DNA of 64,000 nt from UBA6489 sp942490775. GTDB lineage: Bacteria; Patescibacteriota; Gracilibacteria; BD1-5; UBA6164. Where the stretch lies: assembly GCA_942490775.1 (NCBI GenBank), contig CALNYL010000009.1:1-64000 (forward strand). Direction: 5' to 3'. A program made the translations under genes and the position numbers. The stretch's first letter is position 1. Every line of letters begins with the position of its first letter. The notes beneath the pieces are model-generated. The model was given only the letters and a program-made list of their open reading frames with translations, was not told the origin of the DNA and made no database searches. Positions 32,501 through 42,828 of the stretch are shown here, piece after piece.

Positions 32501-33739
32501 ATTGAAGCTAAGACTATTGAGGGACTATCTGAAAATTGAGAAAGAATATTAAAAGATTTATATTCAAAATTAGAAATAATTCATAAGAATATAAATCTAG
32601 CAACTTGAATACCTGATATAGATTCAGTTACTAGCGAAAAAGTTGAACATTGATTACGAGAAGAGTGAACTAGAGTTCTAGAGGCATTAAAAGATGTTCA
32701 TAATTTAGGAAAATTAGATACATTAATCTCTAGTTTACCTAGCCAAGAGGTCTGAGATAAGATTTTAACTGAACTATCCTCTGATTTAAAAAGATCATAT
32801 TCAGAAGCTACATTAGATAATTACATAAAAGGAGTAGAAGCCTTAAATAAAATTGCGACTATTAGTGAGTTGAAAGCTGAATACTCTAGATTAACATCAG
32901 AAGCTAGAGTAGATTTTCAAGAAGTTATAGCAGTAAAAGAAAGATATGAAGAGGCAAAGGTAGATGCTAAAAAGGCTACTGCAGCCAGAATAAAAATTGA
33001 AGAAATTAAAGCTTGAGTTCAACCAGTTCAACCACCTTTAGAGCAAAAAGCCACAAAACAACCACAGAAAAAAAGAAAAAAGAAGAACAAATCAAAACCA
33101 GATCAAGAACAAGTACTGCCTAAAGTAGAACCAGAGAAACCAATAATTATAGCACTAGAAAGAACTTCAACACCTAACTTAGATTCATTTGAAAGACAGG
33201 TAAATCAATTTGATGAAAAAGGTTTAGAAAAATTTAGAGAAAGTATATCCTCAGAGTACTGAAAATGAGGATTAAGATTATTGGATCGTATTATATCCCT
33301 TTATACATTAGAGGATTGACAATTATATATTGACCCAATTAGAGAAGAATTATTAGAGCATAAATCAAACTTTGATAAACATAAGTTTAACTATAGAAAG
33401 CAAATTGCTGAAAAGGTTACTTTTATTAAGTATTGAGAAAATCCAAAAGCTATATGAATAAGAATAGAGATTGGAAGAATAAAAAGAATGTCAGATTTAA
33501 GAGAATTTGCAAAAGAAAAAGGAATTGCACTAAAGCCAGAAGATTTTAGAAGAGAGATAATAGAATTATTGGATAAGTGAGAAAAAAGTTGAATCTTTTG
33601 AGAAGCAGAAGTTAAATATATTACAAGTCTTAGGACAACTATATCTTGAATTAAGTCAAATGAATTTATTGATTCATTAAAACCAAAAGTTCTTGGGAAT
33701 TTATGAAAAATCTGGAAAAAAGTAAAACACTGAAAATAA
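29591..33739 (+). CDS. Giant hypothetical protein, 1382 aa
   Basis: Start MGFIKNQAERNNGQPAPKKR (second codon UGA). Residues 100-200 are Lys/Glu/Asp-rich and probably disordered. A hydrophobic patch near 690-720 (FATGLFGVPGTTPGLISKL) may meet the membrane. At about 930-1030 two tandem units of about 46 residues share LYxKL, TGIPxIDS and GERIL/GTRVL. Another basic linker (QKKRKKKNKSKP) lies near 1165. The C-terminus is charged helix. No known family recognised. It starts 18 nt after the preceding gene and ends 15 nt before the next. Confidence 0.7.
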
Positions 33740-33754
33740 AAGTAAAACACAATT

Positions 33755-36700
33755 ATGACAGAACCTCAAAAAAAACCAAATAAACCATTTCAAAACAAGG
33801 ATATAATTGAAGAGCAAATGGAAAAAAGCTATCAAAATATCCCTATTTTTGAGGTGTCTGTAGTAGATAATATTTTACTGTGATATAAAGTAGAAAACAT
33901 CCTAGAAAGACTAAAATATAAATCAATAGCTGATATAAAATGAATAGACATAAAAGAAGAAGAAAATGATGAAAATAGAGCAAGTGTTCAAAAAACAGCA
34001 GATGAACTTACCCTTTTATCTTGAACTATTAATAAAAAGGCCGCTAATAGAAATAGAAAAGCAGACTTAGTAAATCAAAGACAATGATGAGAGGTTATCC
34101 CCTATATTCCACTAAAAATACTTCTAAAAGATGCTATAGTAGATAAGATAGAAGAATCCCTAAAAAAGAAAGGAGCAGAATATGAACATATAAATTCTTT
34201 TGAGGTTATAGGCAGTATGCTTTTGATTACGATAGCATGACATACTAGCCCAATAGTAAAACAAGAAAAAATCAAAATAGACATAAGACCATGAATCCCT
34301 ATTGGAAAAATACTTATAGAATATGAAGCTAAAATAAAGAGAAAAGAATCTTTTTTAGATCATGCAAAGGAACAAATTTTACCATGAGTACTATGAGTAA
34401 CCATGTTATATCATCCTGTGACACAAACATGGGCTCAATGAAAAAGCTGGTATAATAGAACCTTTTGAGAAACAAAATATATTAAACTAAAATCTATTGT
34501 AGTAAACTGAGATAATATAATAGTTAATAAGGTTATTAAAAAATCAGATTTTTTAATAGAGGCTTTTAGAATATCAAAAAGACAATGATATAAATTCAAT
34601 TCAAAAAGTATGGAATTTGAATATAAGGGAACCAAATTAGAAAAGCTTAAAAGTAAAAAACCAATAGATTTAATAAAATTTAAAGATATAGAAAAAGCAA
34701 TTGAATCTTACACCTATGAGGAATACAAAAGAGATATGAAGAAAATGGGAGTGAAAGAAGCAGATATGATGACTAATAAAAAATTTAGATTAGGTAAAAA
34801 ACTATCAATCTTAGAACTAATAAAACTAAATGATAATTTTAATGTAAATTCAAAATACAGCCCTAAAATGAGCTTTTGAAAATGTGTTATGAAAAATATG
34901 ACAAAACTTTCACTTGCTGTATGAGAAAAAGCTTTACATATGATAATGATGCCTATATTTTTTAAAGAAATCCAAAAGTATAGTTGAAACTTTGATTCAT
35001 ATGTAAAAGCATTACTTGAATGGATTGGTTTTACTTTTTGATTTAAAGCTTGAGCAAGAATCTTTTGAAAAACACCTATAACAGCTTTTTTCTGAGGACT
35101 TTTTTGATGAGGTGTAGCCTTAGTTTACTGAGAGAAAGCTTTGACACAATGGACTAATACAAAAGCCTATTTTGATAAAAATCAACCAAATAGTGAGGAT
35201 TATGCTGAAAGAGTTTTATGGTTTGATGATAAGAAATCTCCATTCTTAACTAACCTATCATCATTATGAGGACATTGGTTAGCAGACTATAGGAATAAAG
35301 ATACAATCGTATGAATCCGTGATACTTTTCTTGCTATGGAATTCGCTAAAAATGATATAGATCTATGAACCTCTCCAGAAATTTATATGTCAGTTACAAA
35401 AAGAGATGTAGCAGATTGGAATAAAGAGGCTTGAGAGTATGAGCTTAAATATCAAGAAAAGGCTTTAGAGTTTTTAGAAAATGATTATAAATATCTAGAC
35501 TCACTAAATAGTAAATCCTTAAAAAAGTGAGTAAAAAAGACTTTAAAAACTCTTTTTGAATGTAAAAATTGTGAATGGAAATGAGGTTTTTTTAATGAAA
35601 AATGATATGAGGAAGTAGAAGAAAACAGAAAAAAATATGAAACTAAAATGAAGAACTTATCAAATAAAGTTCTAAATATAATACAAAGTGCTTGAAAAAA
35701 GACATTTGATAAAGATACTTGGGTTTGAGATGAAGAAGCTATGGATAACTTTATAAAAATACTTAGAAAAGAACTTAGAACTATTATAAATGATGATGAA
35801 AAATATATAGAACTTGAGGGTATTATAAAATTATTACTTAAAAAAGATTTCTTAGAAGATTTTAAAAAAATATGACTTAAATCCTTAGAATGATGACATG
35901 AAAAAATTTGAAGGTTGGATTTAAATCCGATAAATGAAAGAGCATACAATAGATTACAAGATTTATTTTTAAATGCTTATCCTAGATACAAAAATAATCC
36001 TGAAAATTCAAGGGAGAACCCTAAACTAAAAAAACATATAACACATAGTTTAGAAAAACTATTTGAATTTACAGATGATTCTAATCCCACTTGATTTTTT
36101 ACTCCTGAGAAACAAAAAGAAGCAGAGTTAAATAGGGTTAGGTATGAAAGAGAAATAAATAATCTATCAAAGACTATATTAGGTATTATACTTAATACCT
36201 TTAAACAAGTATTTAAAAACAAAAACTGGGATTGAACTTGGGAATGACAAAAAGCTTTTAATGAAATGATAGGAATTAAGTGAAAACCATGAAATAAAGA
36301 TTTACAAAAAAGTTTTTTTGCATTGTTAGGTGAAAAATTAGAAATATTAATTGAAGATAAAAATAAAGCAAAAGAGATTTTAGAAACTATAAGGAAATAC
36401 TTTAAACTTCAAGATAGTAAACTTCCAGAATATTTATGGGAAAGATTTAAACCTACTGAAATAAATAATCCTCAAAATAATATTAGAGCAAAGGATGTTG
36501 TAGATATGTGACTATATATAATAGAAGATATAAAAATAGATATAAAACGAGACTGAGATAAGGTGGAATCTAACTATATAGATAACTACAGAGAAATAAT
36601 AGATGAAGAAAAGAGGATTATCGATTTATCTATAGAGTGAAAACTATCAGAGCCACTACCTTTACCAACATGAGAAGTTTGATTTATAGCAAATGGTTCT

Positions 36701-37024
36701 GAGCCTATTGTATTTTGATGATATTATGAAGATATTGTATATATAAATAAAGAATTAACTCAAGAAGAAAGAAATTTCTTAATAAAGTATAATGAAAGGT
36801 TAAATGTTATTGAATGAAAAAAAGAAGAACTTGTAGATTGAAATGCTTTTTTATCTGTTTTTAATGTTTTATTAACTGAAGAGCAACAGATATTTAAAAA
36901 GCTAAGTGAAAATAAATTATTCGCAACTTTTATAAATAGGCTTATTAGGTATAAAAGGAGAAATTATTTTATTCATAATATAGAAAAATACGGAACTTGA
37001 GTGAAGTGGGAGGAGTTGCCATAA
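33755..37024 (+). CDS. Giant hypothetical protein, 1089 aa
   Basis: Start MTEPQKKPNKPFQNKDIIEE. A basic/charged N-terminal 380 residues are followed by a hydrophobic region at about 415-465 (LLEWIGFTFGFKAGARIFG, ITAFFGGLFGGGVALVYG), probably two or three membrane passes rich in UGA glycine, then some 600 residues of charged helix. The overall architecture (soluble - central membrane hairpin - long helical part) resembles the 1545-aa protein upstream. Function unknown. It ends 52 nt before a strong promoter belonging to an unrelated gene. Confidence 0.7.
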
Positions 37025-37075
37025 GGTTATGAATTATCTGTGTTGAATGGACCTTAAAATGGGAAAATGATAAAT

Positions 37076-37104
37076 TTGACAATTACCACAAGATACATTA
37101 TAAT
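37076..37104 (+). promoter_or_regulatory. Perfect consensus sigma70 promoter
   Basis: TTGACA, exactly 17 nt, TATAAT. No other promoter in the window matches both boxes perfectly. It lies 57 nt before the ATG at 37162. Confidence 0.85.
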
Positions 37105-37161
37105 ATATATTACTTTTTAGGATTTTAGGAATAAAACAAAAACAAAAATAAGGAGAAGGAT

Positions 37162-37584
37162 ATGAACATTCTTTGGAAAGTGGTAAAGTTTTTTTTGGTA
37201 GAGGGAAGCAGTTTTTTGTATACTATTTTTGGTTATTTTCTTTTGATAAAGAATTTTAACTTCAAAATAGGTCATACTGATGATTTAATATTTTTTGAGG
37301 GAATTATAGTTTTTGTATATTTAACAATACAATTTTTTCAGGCTTATCTAGTTAAAGGTAACTCTGAGAAAAAGCCTTTTATTGACATAATATTCTCATT
37401 TATACCTTTACTAACGATCATTCCAGCTGTAGTTATATTGGGATATCAAGGAGAATTAGTGATGGACAAGTTAATGATTCAGCTATTTGTATTTTATGTA
37501 ATAGGTATAGGCATTGATCTATGCTTTACATTAATACTATTAAAGTCATTAAGGCAGTCTTCGGAAGTAAGCCCTACTTCCTAA
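37162..37584 (+). CDS. Small four-TM membrane protein without UGA codons
   Basis: A 140-aa protein with four hydrophobic segments (about 12-30, 44-62, 78-97, 108-128): MNILWKVVKFFLVEGSSFLY... It has a strong Shine-Dalgarno sequence (AAGGAGAAGG, 6 nt before ATG), a perfect promoter and a GC-rich terminator. All nine glycines are GGN; none is UGA, although neighbouring genes use UGA for most glycines. It therefore reads the same in the standard code and may be recently acquired. I do not recognise the family. Confidence 0.75.
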   Translation: MNILWKVVKFFLVEGSSFLYTIFGYFLLIKNFNFKIGHTDDLIFFEGIIVFVYLTIQFFQAYLVKGNSEKKPFIDIIFSFIPLLTIIPAVVILGYQGELVMDKLMIQLFVFYVIGIGIDLCFTLILLKSLRQSSEVSPTS

Positions 37585-37610
37585 AAAGTAAAAAGAAAAA
37601 GGAGGGCATT

Positions 37611-37645
37611 TTTCCCCCGCAAAGCGGGGGAAATCCTATTTTTAA
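37611..37645 (+). terminator. Rho-independent terminator of the four-TM gene
   Basis: TTTCCCCCGC, AAA, GCGGGGGAAA, then TCCTATTTTT. A perfect 10-bp stem. Confidence 0.85.
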
Positions 37646-37652
37646 GCAAACC

Positions 37653-37688
37653 AAAAAGATTAGAAAAAACTTTTTCTAATCTTTTTTA
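37653..37688 (+). terminator. Second terminator-like hairpin
   Basis: AAAAAGATTAGAAAAA and TTTTTCTAATCTTTTTT, an AT-rich perfect inverted repeat with T-run, effective in either direction. Confidence 0.7.
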
Positions 37689-37811
37689 TACTATAGATTC
37701 TCACATAGAAAAACTAAAATAAATCCTGAATATAAAAGATGTATAAATAAATTTGCACAAAAAATAAAAATAAATACAATAAGAAAAAGTTACTTTTCTA
37801 AAAAATGAAAT

Positions 37812-38087
37812 ATGTGTGAAATAAAGAAAGTTCTGCTAGAACTATCTATATCACAAAAAGAAACAGACAGACAAATGAAAGAAGTTCAAAAAGAACTATA
37901 ATGAATCTGAAATACTCAAGAAGAAGAAGGAATAGACTATAATCTATACTGATGAGTATGATCTCTAATAGTATGAGAAAGCCAAGAAAAACTAGCAGAA
38001 AAAAACTGATTATTTGTATTTACACAAGGGAAAGACTGAAATGCTATGATAGCAAATAAGCCTAATTTTAAAGGGAAATTGTTTTAG
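37812..38087 (+). pseudogene. Internally deleted copy of the PD-(D/E)XK-like nuclease gene
   Basis: N- and C-terminal parts match the intact gene at 38606-39145 almost base for base, starting about 100 nt upstream of the ATG. The central part, including the predicted catalytic residues, is missing, and one glycine codon (TGA after QKEL) has become TAA. The remaining frame is in register from ATG to TAG otherwise. Confidence 0.8.
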
Positions 38088-38126
38088 TAACCTAAAATAC
38101 AAAATTACTCCCAACTATTTTTATAC

Positions 38127-38312
38127 TTATAGACTAATAAAATTGAGACTGAATCTTTTAGAAAACAAATCTGTTTTTATAAACTCCTGCATCTCCTTTT
38201 CTGTCAATACTTCTCCATTTTCATCTTGCTTTAATCATTCTTCAATATCATTTATTTGTTCAAAAGTATATCAATTTTCCTTAAAATATTTTATTGCTTT
38301 TTTTGATAACAT
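38127..38312 (-). CDS. Small hypothetical protein, possible antitoxin
   Basis: 61 aa, MLSKKAIKYFKENGYTFEQI... EGLKQDENGEVLTEKEMQEF, a charged helical protein with two UGA glycines. Size and composition are antitoxin-like, but no toxin gene is next to it. Confidence 0.5.
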
Positions 38313-38397
38313 AAAACAAAAGAATTAATTTCTAAAATTATTTAGAGAATATTATATGAAATCATATAATTTGCAAAAAGTATTTTTAAAAACCTAC

Positions 38398-38456
38398 TTT
38401 CTCACAAAACTAAAATATTTCTCACAAAACTAAAATATTTCTCACAAAACTAAAAT
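38398..38456 (+). repeat. Three tandem 20-bp direct repeats
   Basis: Unit CTCACAAAACTAAAATATTT, three copies at 38401, 38421 and 38441, the last one diverging at its end. A diverged single unit (CTCACATAGAAAAACTAAAATA) lies at about 37699, at the same place relative to the truncated nuclease copy. They precede the intact nuclease gene by about 150 nt and may be operator sites. Confidence 0.85.
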
Positions 38457-38605
38457 AAAATACATTTTAAATTACTTGTAAGTATTATAAAATACACTTT
38501 AGAAAAATCTACAAAACATCTGAATATAAAAAATATATAAATAAATTTGCACAAAAAATAAAAATAGATAAAATTAGAGAAAGTTACTTTTCTAAAAAAT
38601 GAAAT

Positions 38606-39145
38606 ATGTGCGAAATAATGAAAGAAATAAAAAAAGTTCTGCTAGAACTATCTATATCCCAAAAAGAAACAGACAGACAAATGAAAGAAGTTCAAAAAGA
38701 ACTATGATGAATCTGAAATAGTCAAGAAGAAGTAGGAATAGACCTATTTAAAATAAATATGAAAGGAATACTAGCTAGAAGATGAGTAAACATAGATAGA
38801 ACATCTACAAAGTTTTACAATGATGTAAAACTAGAAAACTGAGAAATAATAAAATGAGAATATGACCTAATGTGAATAAACTGACAAGATATTGTAGTAG
38901 TAGAAGTAAAAAATAAACTCAAAAATGACCATATAAAAAAAATACTAAAAACACAACTCCCAAAATTCAAACTACTATTCCCTCAATACAAAGACTATAA
39001 TCTATATTGATGAGTATGATCTCTAATAGTATGAGAAGACGAAGAAAAACTAGCAGAAAAAAACTGATTATTTGTATTTACTCAAGGGAAAGACTGAAAT
39101 GTCATGATAGCAAACAAACCTAATTTTAAAGCAAAAGTGTTTTAG
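38606..39145 (+). CDS. PD-(D/E)XK nuclease-like protein with coiled-coil N-terminus
   Basis: A 179-aa protein. The N-terminal 45 residues are a coiled coil (VLLELSISQKETDRQMKEVQ); then EYDLMGINGQDIVVVEVKNK (about residues 90-110) fits the D...(D/E)xK active-site core, with the Asp in YDL and the E-V-K triad. A similar layout, helical coiled coil plus PD-(D/E)XK fold, is known from DUF3782-type proteins. Its cellular role is unknown. The frame extends upstream of the chosen ATG (38606) into a region that is also conserved before the truncated copy, without another ATG, so a non-AUG start further upstream is possible. Confidence 0.65.
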
Positions 39146-39213
39146 AAAGCAATAATTTGCAATAAAAAGATAGGTGGATATAATGACCTTAAATTACTTA
39201 ATAATACAGTTTC

Positions 39214-39429
39214 ATGAACAATAAAAATTTAAAATTACCAATTGTAATTAAACAAGATGACAATGATACACTTATGGCATATTGCCCCATCTTCAAATGA
39301 TGTCATACATTTGCAGAAAATAAAAAAGAACTAAGTTCAAATTTAGAAGAGGTTATTTGAATGTATTTTGATATTTATAAAGATTGAGAAAAAGATATTT
39401 TTGAGTGAGATAATATTTTTTATATCTAA
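39214..39429 (+). CDS. HicB-like antitoxin
   Basis: 71 aa: MNNKNLKLPIVIKQDDNDTLMAYCPIFKGCHTFAENKKELSSNLEEVIGMYFD matches the HicB fold pattern (yxAyCPel.GC.t.G.t.eEAl.N..eAi). It lacks the C-terminal DNA-binding extension. The partner would be HicA; directly downstream 39442-39480 reads MVKLRDFKTFCA before TAA, which could be a HicA remnant (weak). Confidence 0.65.
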
Positions 39430-39680
39430 ATTTTGATACAAATGGTAAAATTACGTGATTTCAAAACATTTTGTGCATAAATTCTTTCAAAGCACTGAGA
39501 ATATTTAGTAATCTAAATCAATAAAGAAGTTTTTCGAGAAAAAGAGAGAAAAAAAAAAAAGAAAAATATCATTTTTTATTTTTGTAAAGGAGTTAGATTT
39601 TAATTCTCTTTGAAAATAAAAATATTCTAAATGTTTTTGTAATTGATAAAAATAAGAATCTAGAATATAAAAACATTATT
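39430..39680. other. Non-coding, A-rich stretch
   Basis: No intact gene. It starts with the possible HicA remnant (39442-39530 in pieces), followed by an A-homopolymer (about 39550-39561) and AT-rich sequence without hairpins. Confidence 0.4.
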
Positions 39681-39689
39681 TTGAAATCT

Positions 39690-40600
39690 AGAATTTTATC
39701 AGCATTATGTATTTATAAAGCTAATAATTTTTTGCTTAGGAGTCTTGTTATTCATTCATTTTCAAATATGAATACGAGATTTATTCCGATAATCATTATA
39801 TTTTTGAGCTTGAGACATAAATTTTTATTTAGTTTTCATATCAATAGTGTATAACTTATAAAAAGCAATTAAAAAATTCTTCATCATTAGATCTATGATT
39901 TTTCAATTAAGATTTTTTCTAATATCCCAGTTAGGATTATATGCAATCAAGATATCTCAGAATCTAATTCTGTTAGAAATATCATTCCATTCTTTATTTA
40001 AGATTTCTTCTGGCTATTAGAATCAAAATTCATTTCATCAAACAGCATGCAAATTAAAAGTAATTATTCAATTAAATCTGTAAATGAGTTAATACATAAA
40101 ACTAAAAACTTTTTTCAAAAGAAACAGATTTTCATCTAGAGTAATATATAAATCTAGCTCTGCATCAAACAAACATAATATTCCATTCATACAATGGAAG
40201 GTGTTTGTTGTGCTTTAAATTTTCATAAATATAAGGAGGTAAAGAATGAGAATCAGCTAATTCCTTAGTATCATAATGTCAGTCATCAAAAGCTCAAATT
40301 TCTTCATAATTATACAAACTTCTAGTTTCTCAATTACAAAGTTCTAATCTTTTCTGATTTTATATCATTTCTTTTGTAAACTCAAGTAATCCTAGGTAAG
40401 TTAAACTTCATTATTTCTTTTTGCAGTAAATTATTTAGAAATCTTTTAGGTCAAACCTTTGTTTTTTCAAACCAGTTTTTAATTTATTTTTCTTCTAAAG
40501 TCATTAGCTTGTTTAGGATGAGAATTCGGTTTTCTTGATTTATCTTAAAATCAATTTGCTAATGAAAATCTGGATGTATATTATATATTCTGAATTTAGT
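39690..40600 (-). pseudogene. Degenerate DDE (rve-type) transposase
   Basis: Reading minus, pieces of an integrase-fold transposase appear in several frames: KEIMKFNLPRITG, then IWAFDDGHYDTKELADSH (first Asp region) with LPLYEWNIMFVGCRARFIYYSRGKS, and finally EWNDISNRIRF..AYNPN and HRSNDEEFFN, the usual C-terminal block. At least four frameshifts and several TAA stops. No clear terminal inverted repeats found. Confidence 0.55.
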
Positions 40601-40640
40601 TAATAATATTTTTACTATATTATTGAAAATATAAGCGATA

Positions 40641-41059
40641 ATGCTATTTCTTTACAAAAAACAAACTATTCTAGCTTGGAAAAACTGTATTTGGAATTAT
40701 ACAAAATCAATTAAGTTTTATGACGCTGAATTTAAAAAAAAACCCCATAGAGGAATAACTATAGATGTAATTCATAGAATCTTTAATTGATTTATAATGA
40801 ATATCATAGTAAAAGAATTACCAGAAATAGCTAAGTATGTTTTTCTAGAAATTTGATTAAACAATATAGAAAAGCAAAAAATCACCTAGCTAATTGAGAT
40901 TTAAGAACAATAAATTTCAAAATAAGGCAACCTAAGAAATATGAGGTTTATCAATTTAGAATTAGTAAAAAATATAGAGCATTTTGAGTTTTCCGTGATA
41001 CAAAAATATACTGAAAAGTTTTTGTAATAACAGAAATAAGTGATCATCAATATTTTTAG
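40641..41059 (+). pseudogene. RelE-like toxin gene with a frameshift
   Basis: The second part, RTINFKIRQPKKYEVYQFRISKKYRAFG then DTKIYGKVFVITEISDHQYF, resembles RelE-type toxins. The first frame from ATG 40641 ends KQKIT at a TAG near 40889; a one-base shift within the AAAGCAAAAAATC stretch joins the two parts. The N-terminal 60 residues are not recognisable as RelE and may be unrelated sequence. Confidence 0.5.
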
Positions 41060-41152
41060 CAGAAAAAAACTGATTATTTGTATTTACACAAGGGAAAGAC
41101 TGAAATGCCAGACTAGCGAATAAACCTGATTTCAAAGCGAAGGTGTTTTAGA
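41059..41152 (+). pseudogene. C-terminal fragment of the nuclease gene, third copy
   Basis: AEKNGLFVFTQGKDGNA... to KVF-TAG, nearly identical to the ends of 37812-38087 and 38606-39145, with a TAG in place of an ATG codon region. It directly abuts the RelE-like remnant, suggesting a recombination junction. Confidence 0.75.
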
Positions 41153-41163
41153 AATTTTACAAT

Positions 41164-41198
41164 AAAAAAACTAGAAAAATATTTTTCTAGTTTTTTTA
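41164..41198 (-). terminator. Bidirectional terminator
   Basis: AAAAAAACTAGAAAAAT and ATTTTTCTAGTTTTTTT, perfect inverted repeat, between the nuclease fragment (plus) and the 228-aa gene (minus). Confidence 0.75.
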
Positions 41199-41202
41199 TT
41201 TT

Positions 41203-41889
41203 TTAGACCCTAATAGGAGTAGTTATTTCTCAAACAGGTATATCTCATGGAACTGCTAAGTTAAAATTATTAAGAGCAAGCCACTCATCAACCTTACTTC
41301 TATACATATCAAGTTTTCCTCATATATCTCTAAATAGTGACACAAGTCATACATATCATACACTTTTTGATATAACTTTACTAGCATTTGCCACTAAATT
41401 AGTAACTCAAGACATAGCTGTACTTAGTGCAAAAATATCTGCTTTTCTCATTTTATCAGCTTGCATGTGTAATAACTCAGCAAGTTCAACAACATTACGA
41501 TTTACCATATGTTCATAGATTTGTCATAAAGGGGTTAATACATTTGTTACACTATCAATCGTAGCTCATATAGGTTGAGTAATTACTTGTCATAACCCCT
41601 TTCAGGTTGTTTTAAAAAATCAACCATTTTTCTTCATTGTATCTAATGGATGCCTTATAGATACTGCTCACTGACCTAGTATATTATGCACTCTCTTTAA
41701 ATATCTATCAAGAATGGTTAACACAGGTTGAGCAACTCACTTTAGAGTATTTCCTCATATCTCTCAAACAGTTAGGGCTGTTGACTTTTCTTTGACTTCT
41801 TCACTTCCTTTCCAAAGTCTTTCATTTAAAGGATTTTTCTTAAAATCTCCCCAAAAACTGTATCAACCTCAGCTTGATGAATTTTTCAT
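41203..41889 (-). CDS. Hypothetical protein, 228 aa
   Basis: MKNSSSGGGYSFWGDFKKNPLNERLWKGSEEVKEKSTALTVGEIG... Amphipathic and repetitive: KNGGFFKTTGKGLGQVITQPIG and later TNLVANASKVISKSVGYVGLVSLF. No clear transmembrane segment by eye; looks like a helical lipid- or envelope-associated protein. Family not recognised. Its promoter region shares a 25-nt stretch with that of the 23956-24739 gene, which suggests shared expression. Confidence 0.6.
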
Positions 41890-41920
41890 AATTTTTTATA
41901 TTAAAAATTAATATAAAAAT

Positions 41921-41948
41921 ATATTAACATAAAAATACTAAAAGTCAA
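41921..41948 (-). promoter_or_regulatory. Promoter of the 228-aa gene
   Basis: Minus strand: TTGACT, 16-nt spacer, TAATAT. The spacer GTATTTTTATGT also occurs upstream of the gene ending at 24739 (24835-24862), there with TAGACT. Confidence 0.5.
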
Positions 41949-42044
41949 ATATTTTTACAAAAAACTTTGTAATGTCCCGATTTAACTGTGGATAAATGAA
42001 AAGAAAGATTTGATGAAATAAGTAAGTAAAAAATTTGTGTTTTT

Positions 42045-42690
42045 ATAACCCCTGCCTAAAGGCGAGGGGCTTTAACTCAGGTGATATTTATAGTTTCACC
42101 TCTTTGGTATAATGCTCTTCTTGTCATTGTTGTTCAACATAGTTTTTTATTGTTTCATGGTTTATCTCTCATACCGTAGCTATAAAGTATCATGTTGCCC
42201 ACAAAACTGGTTTCCAATAGTATTCTCTTAATTCTTCATTGAATTCTTCCCTTATAACTTTTGAACTTCTTCATTTTAATCTGTTTACCACCATTGGTAA
42301 TGGACTATTTAAGGGAATATTTAAATACATATGTACATGATCAGATTCCATTCACATACTCAATATTTGAACATACAGACTCTTACACACTCACCTTAAT
42401 ACCATTTCCAGTCTATTTTGAATCTTATCCGTTAAACACTTATGTCTATATTTTGTTATCCAAACTAAGTGGTATCTACAATCGTATGTTGTATGGCTTC
42501 ATTTTCTATAGGTTCACATATTTTATTTGTTAATTCATACTTTTTAACATCATTTTATTTATTTACTTGATTTTTGCCACTTTTTTCGTTACAATCAGGC
42601 TGAAGCCGTGGGGTTTAAACCCAATATGCAAATGTTGGGCTTCCTATCTACTTGAAAGTAGGGGTTTAAAACCCATCATTTGTAAATGAA
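42045..42690 (-). mobile_element. IS200/IS605-family insertion sequence
   Basis: A single transposase gene (tnpA, no tnpB) flanked by subterminal hairpins: CCCCTGCC, TAAA, GGCGAGGGG at 42051-42070 past its 3' end, and CCTACTTTC/ GAAAGTAGGGG-type stems at 42640-42680 before its 5' end. Such elements move as single-stranded circles and have no inverted-repeat ends. The exact borders are not determined. Confidence 0.7.
42088..42519 (-). CDS. tnpA: IS200/IS605 TnpA transposase (Y1 HUH)
   Basis: 143 aa, full family length. MGTYRKGSHTTYDCRYHLVW and ITKYR are the typical TnpA start; MESDHVHMYLNI contains the HUH metal-binding histidines (HVH); NYVEQQ near residue 128 holds the catalytic tyrosine. 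Glycines are UGA, including the second codon, so the element is adapted to the recoded host. Catalytic residues are present, so it may be active. Confidence 0.88.
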
Positions 42691-42783
42691 TAACAGAAAA
42701 AAACCAAGACTCATATTGGAAAAAGAACCTAACATTAAGTGAAATTATACTATTTAAACAATACTCCAAAAAATAATCCAACA

Positions 42784-42820
42784 AAAAGAGTTCAAATCTA
42801 AAGATTTGAACTCTTTTTGG
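42784..42820 (-). terminator. Terminator after the giant gene
   Basis: AAAGAGTTCAAATC, loop, GATTTGAACTCTTTTT; a 14-bp stem 9 nt past the TAG of the giant gene in transcript order. Confidence 0.85.
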
Positions 42821-42828
42821 TTTTTTCC

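Noticed and set aside
38398..38456. Tandem repeats as a CRISPR array
   Set aside because: The 20-bp units are directly adjacent with no spacers, only three copies, and there are no cas genes.
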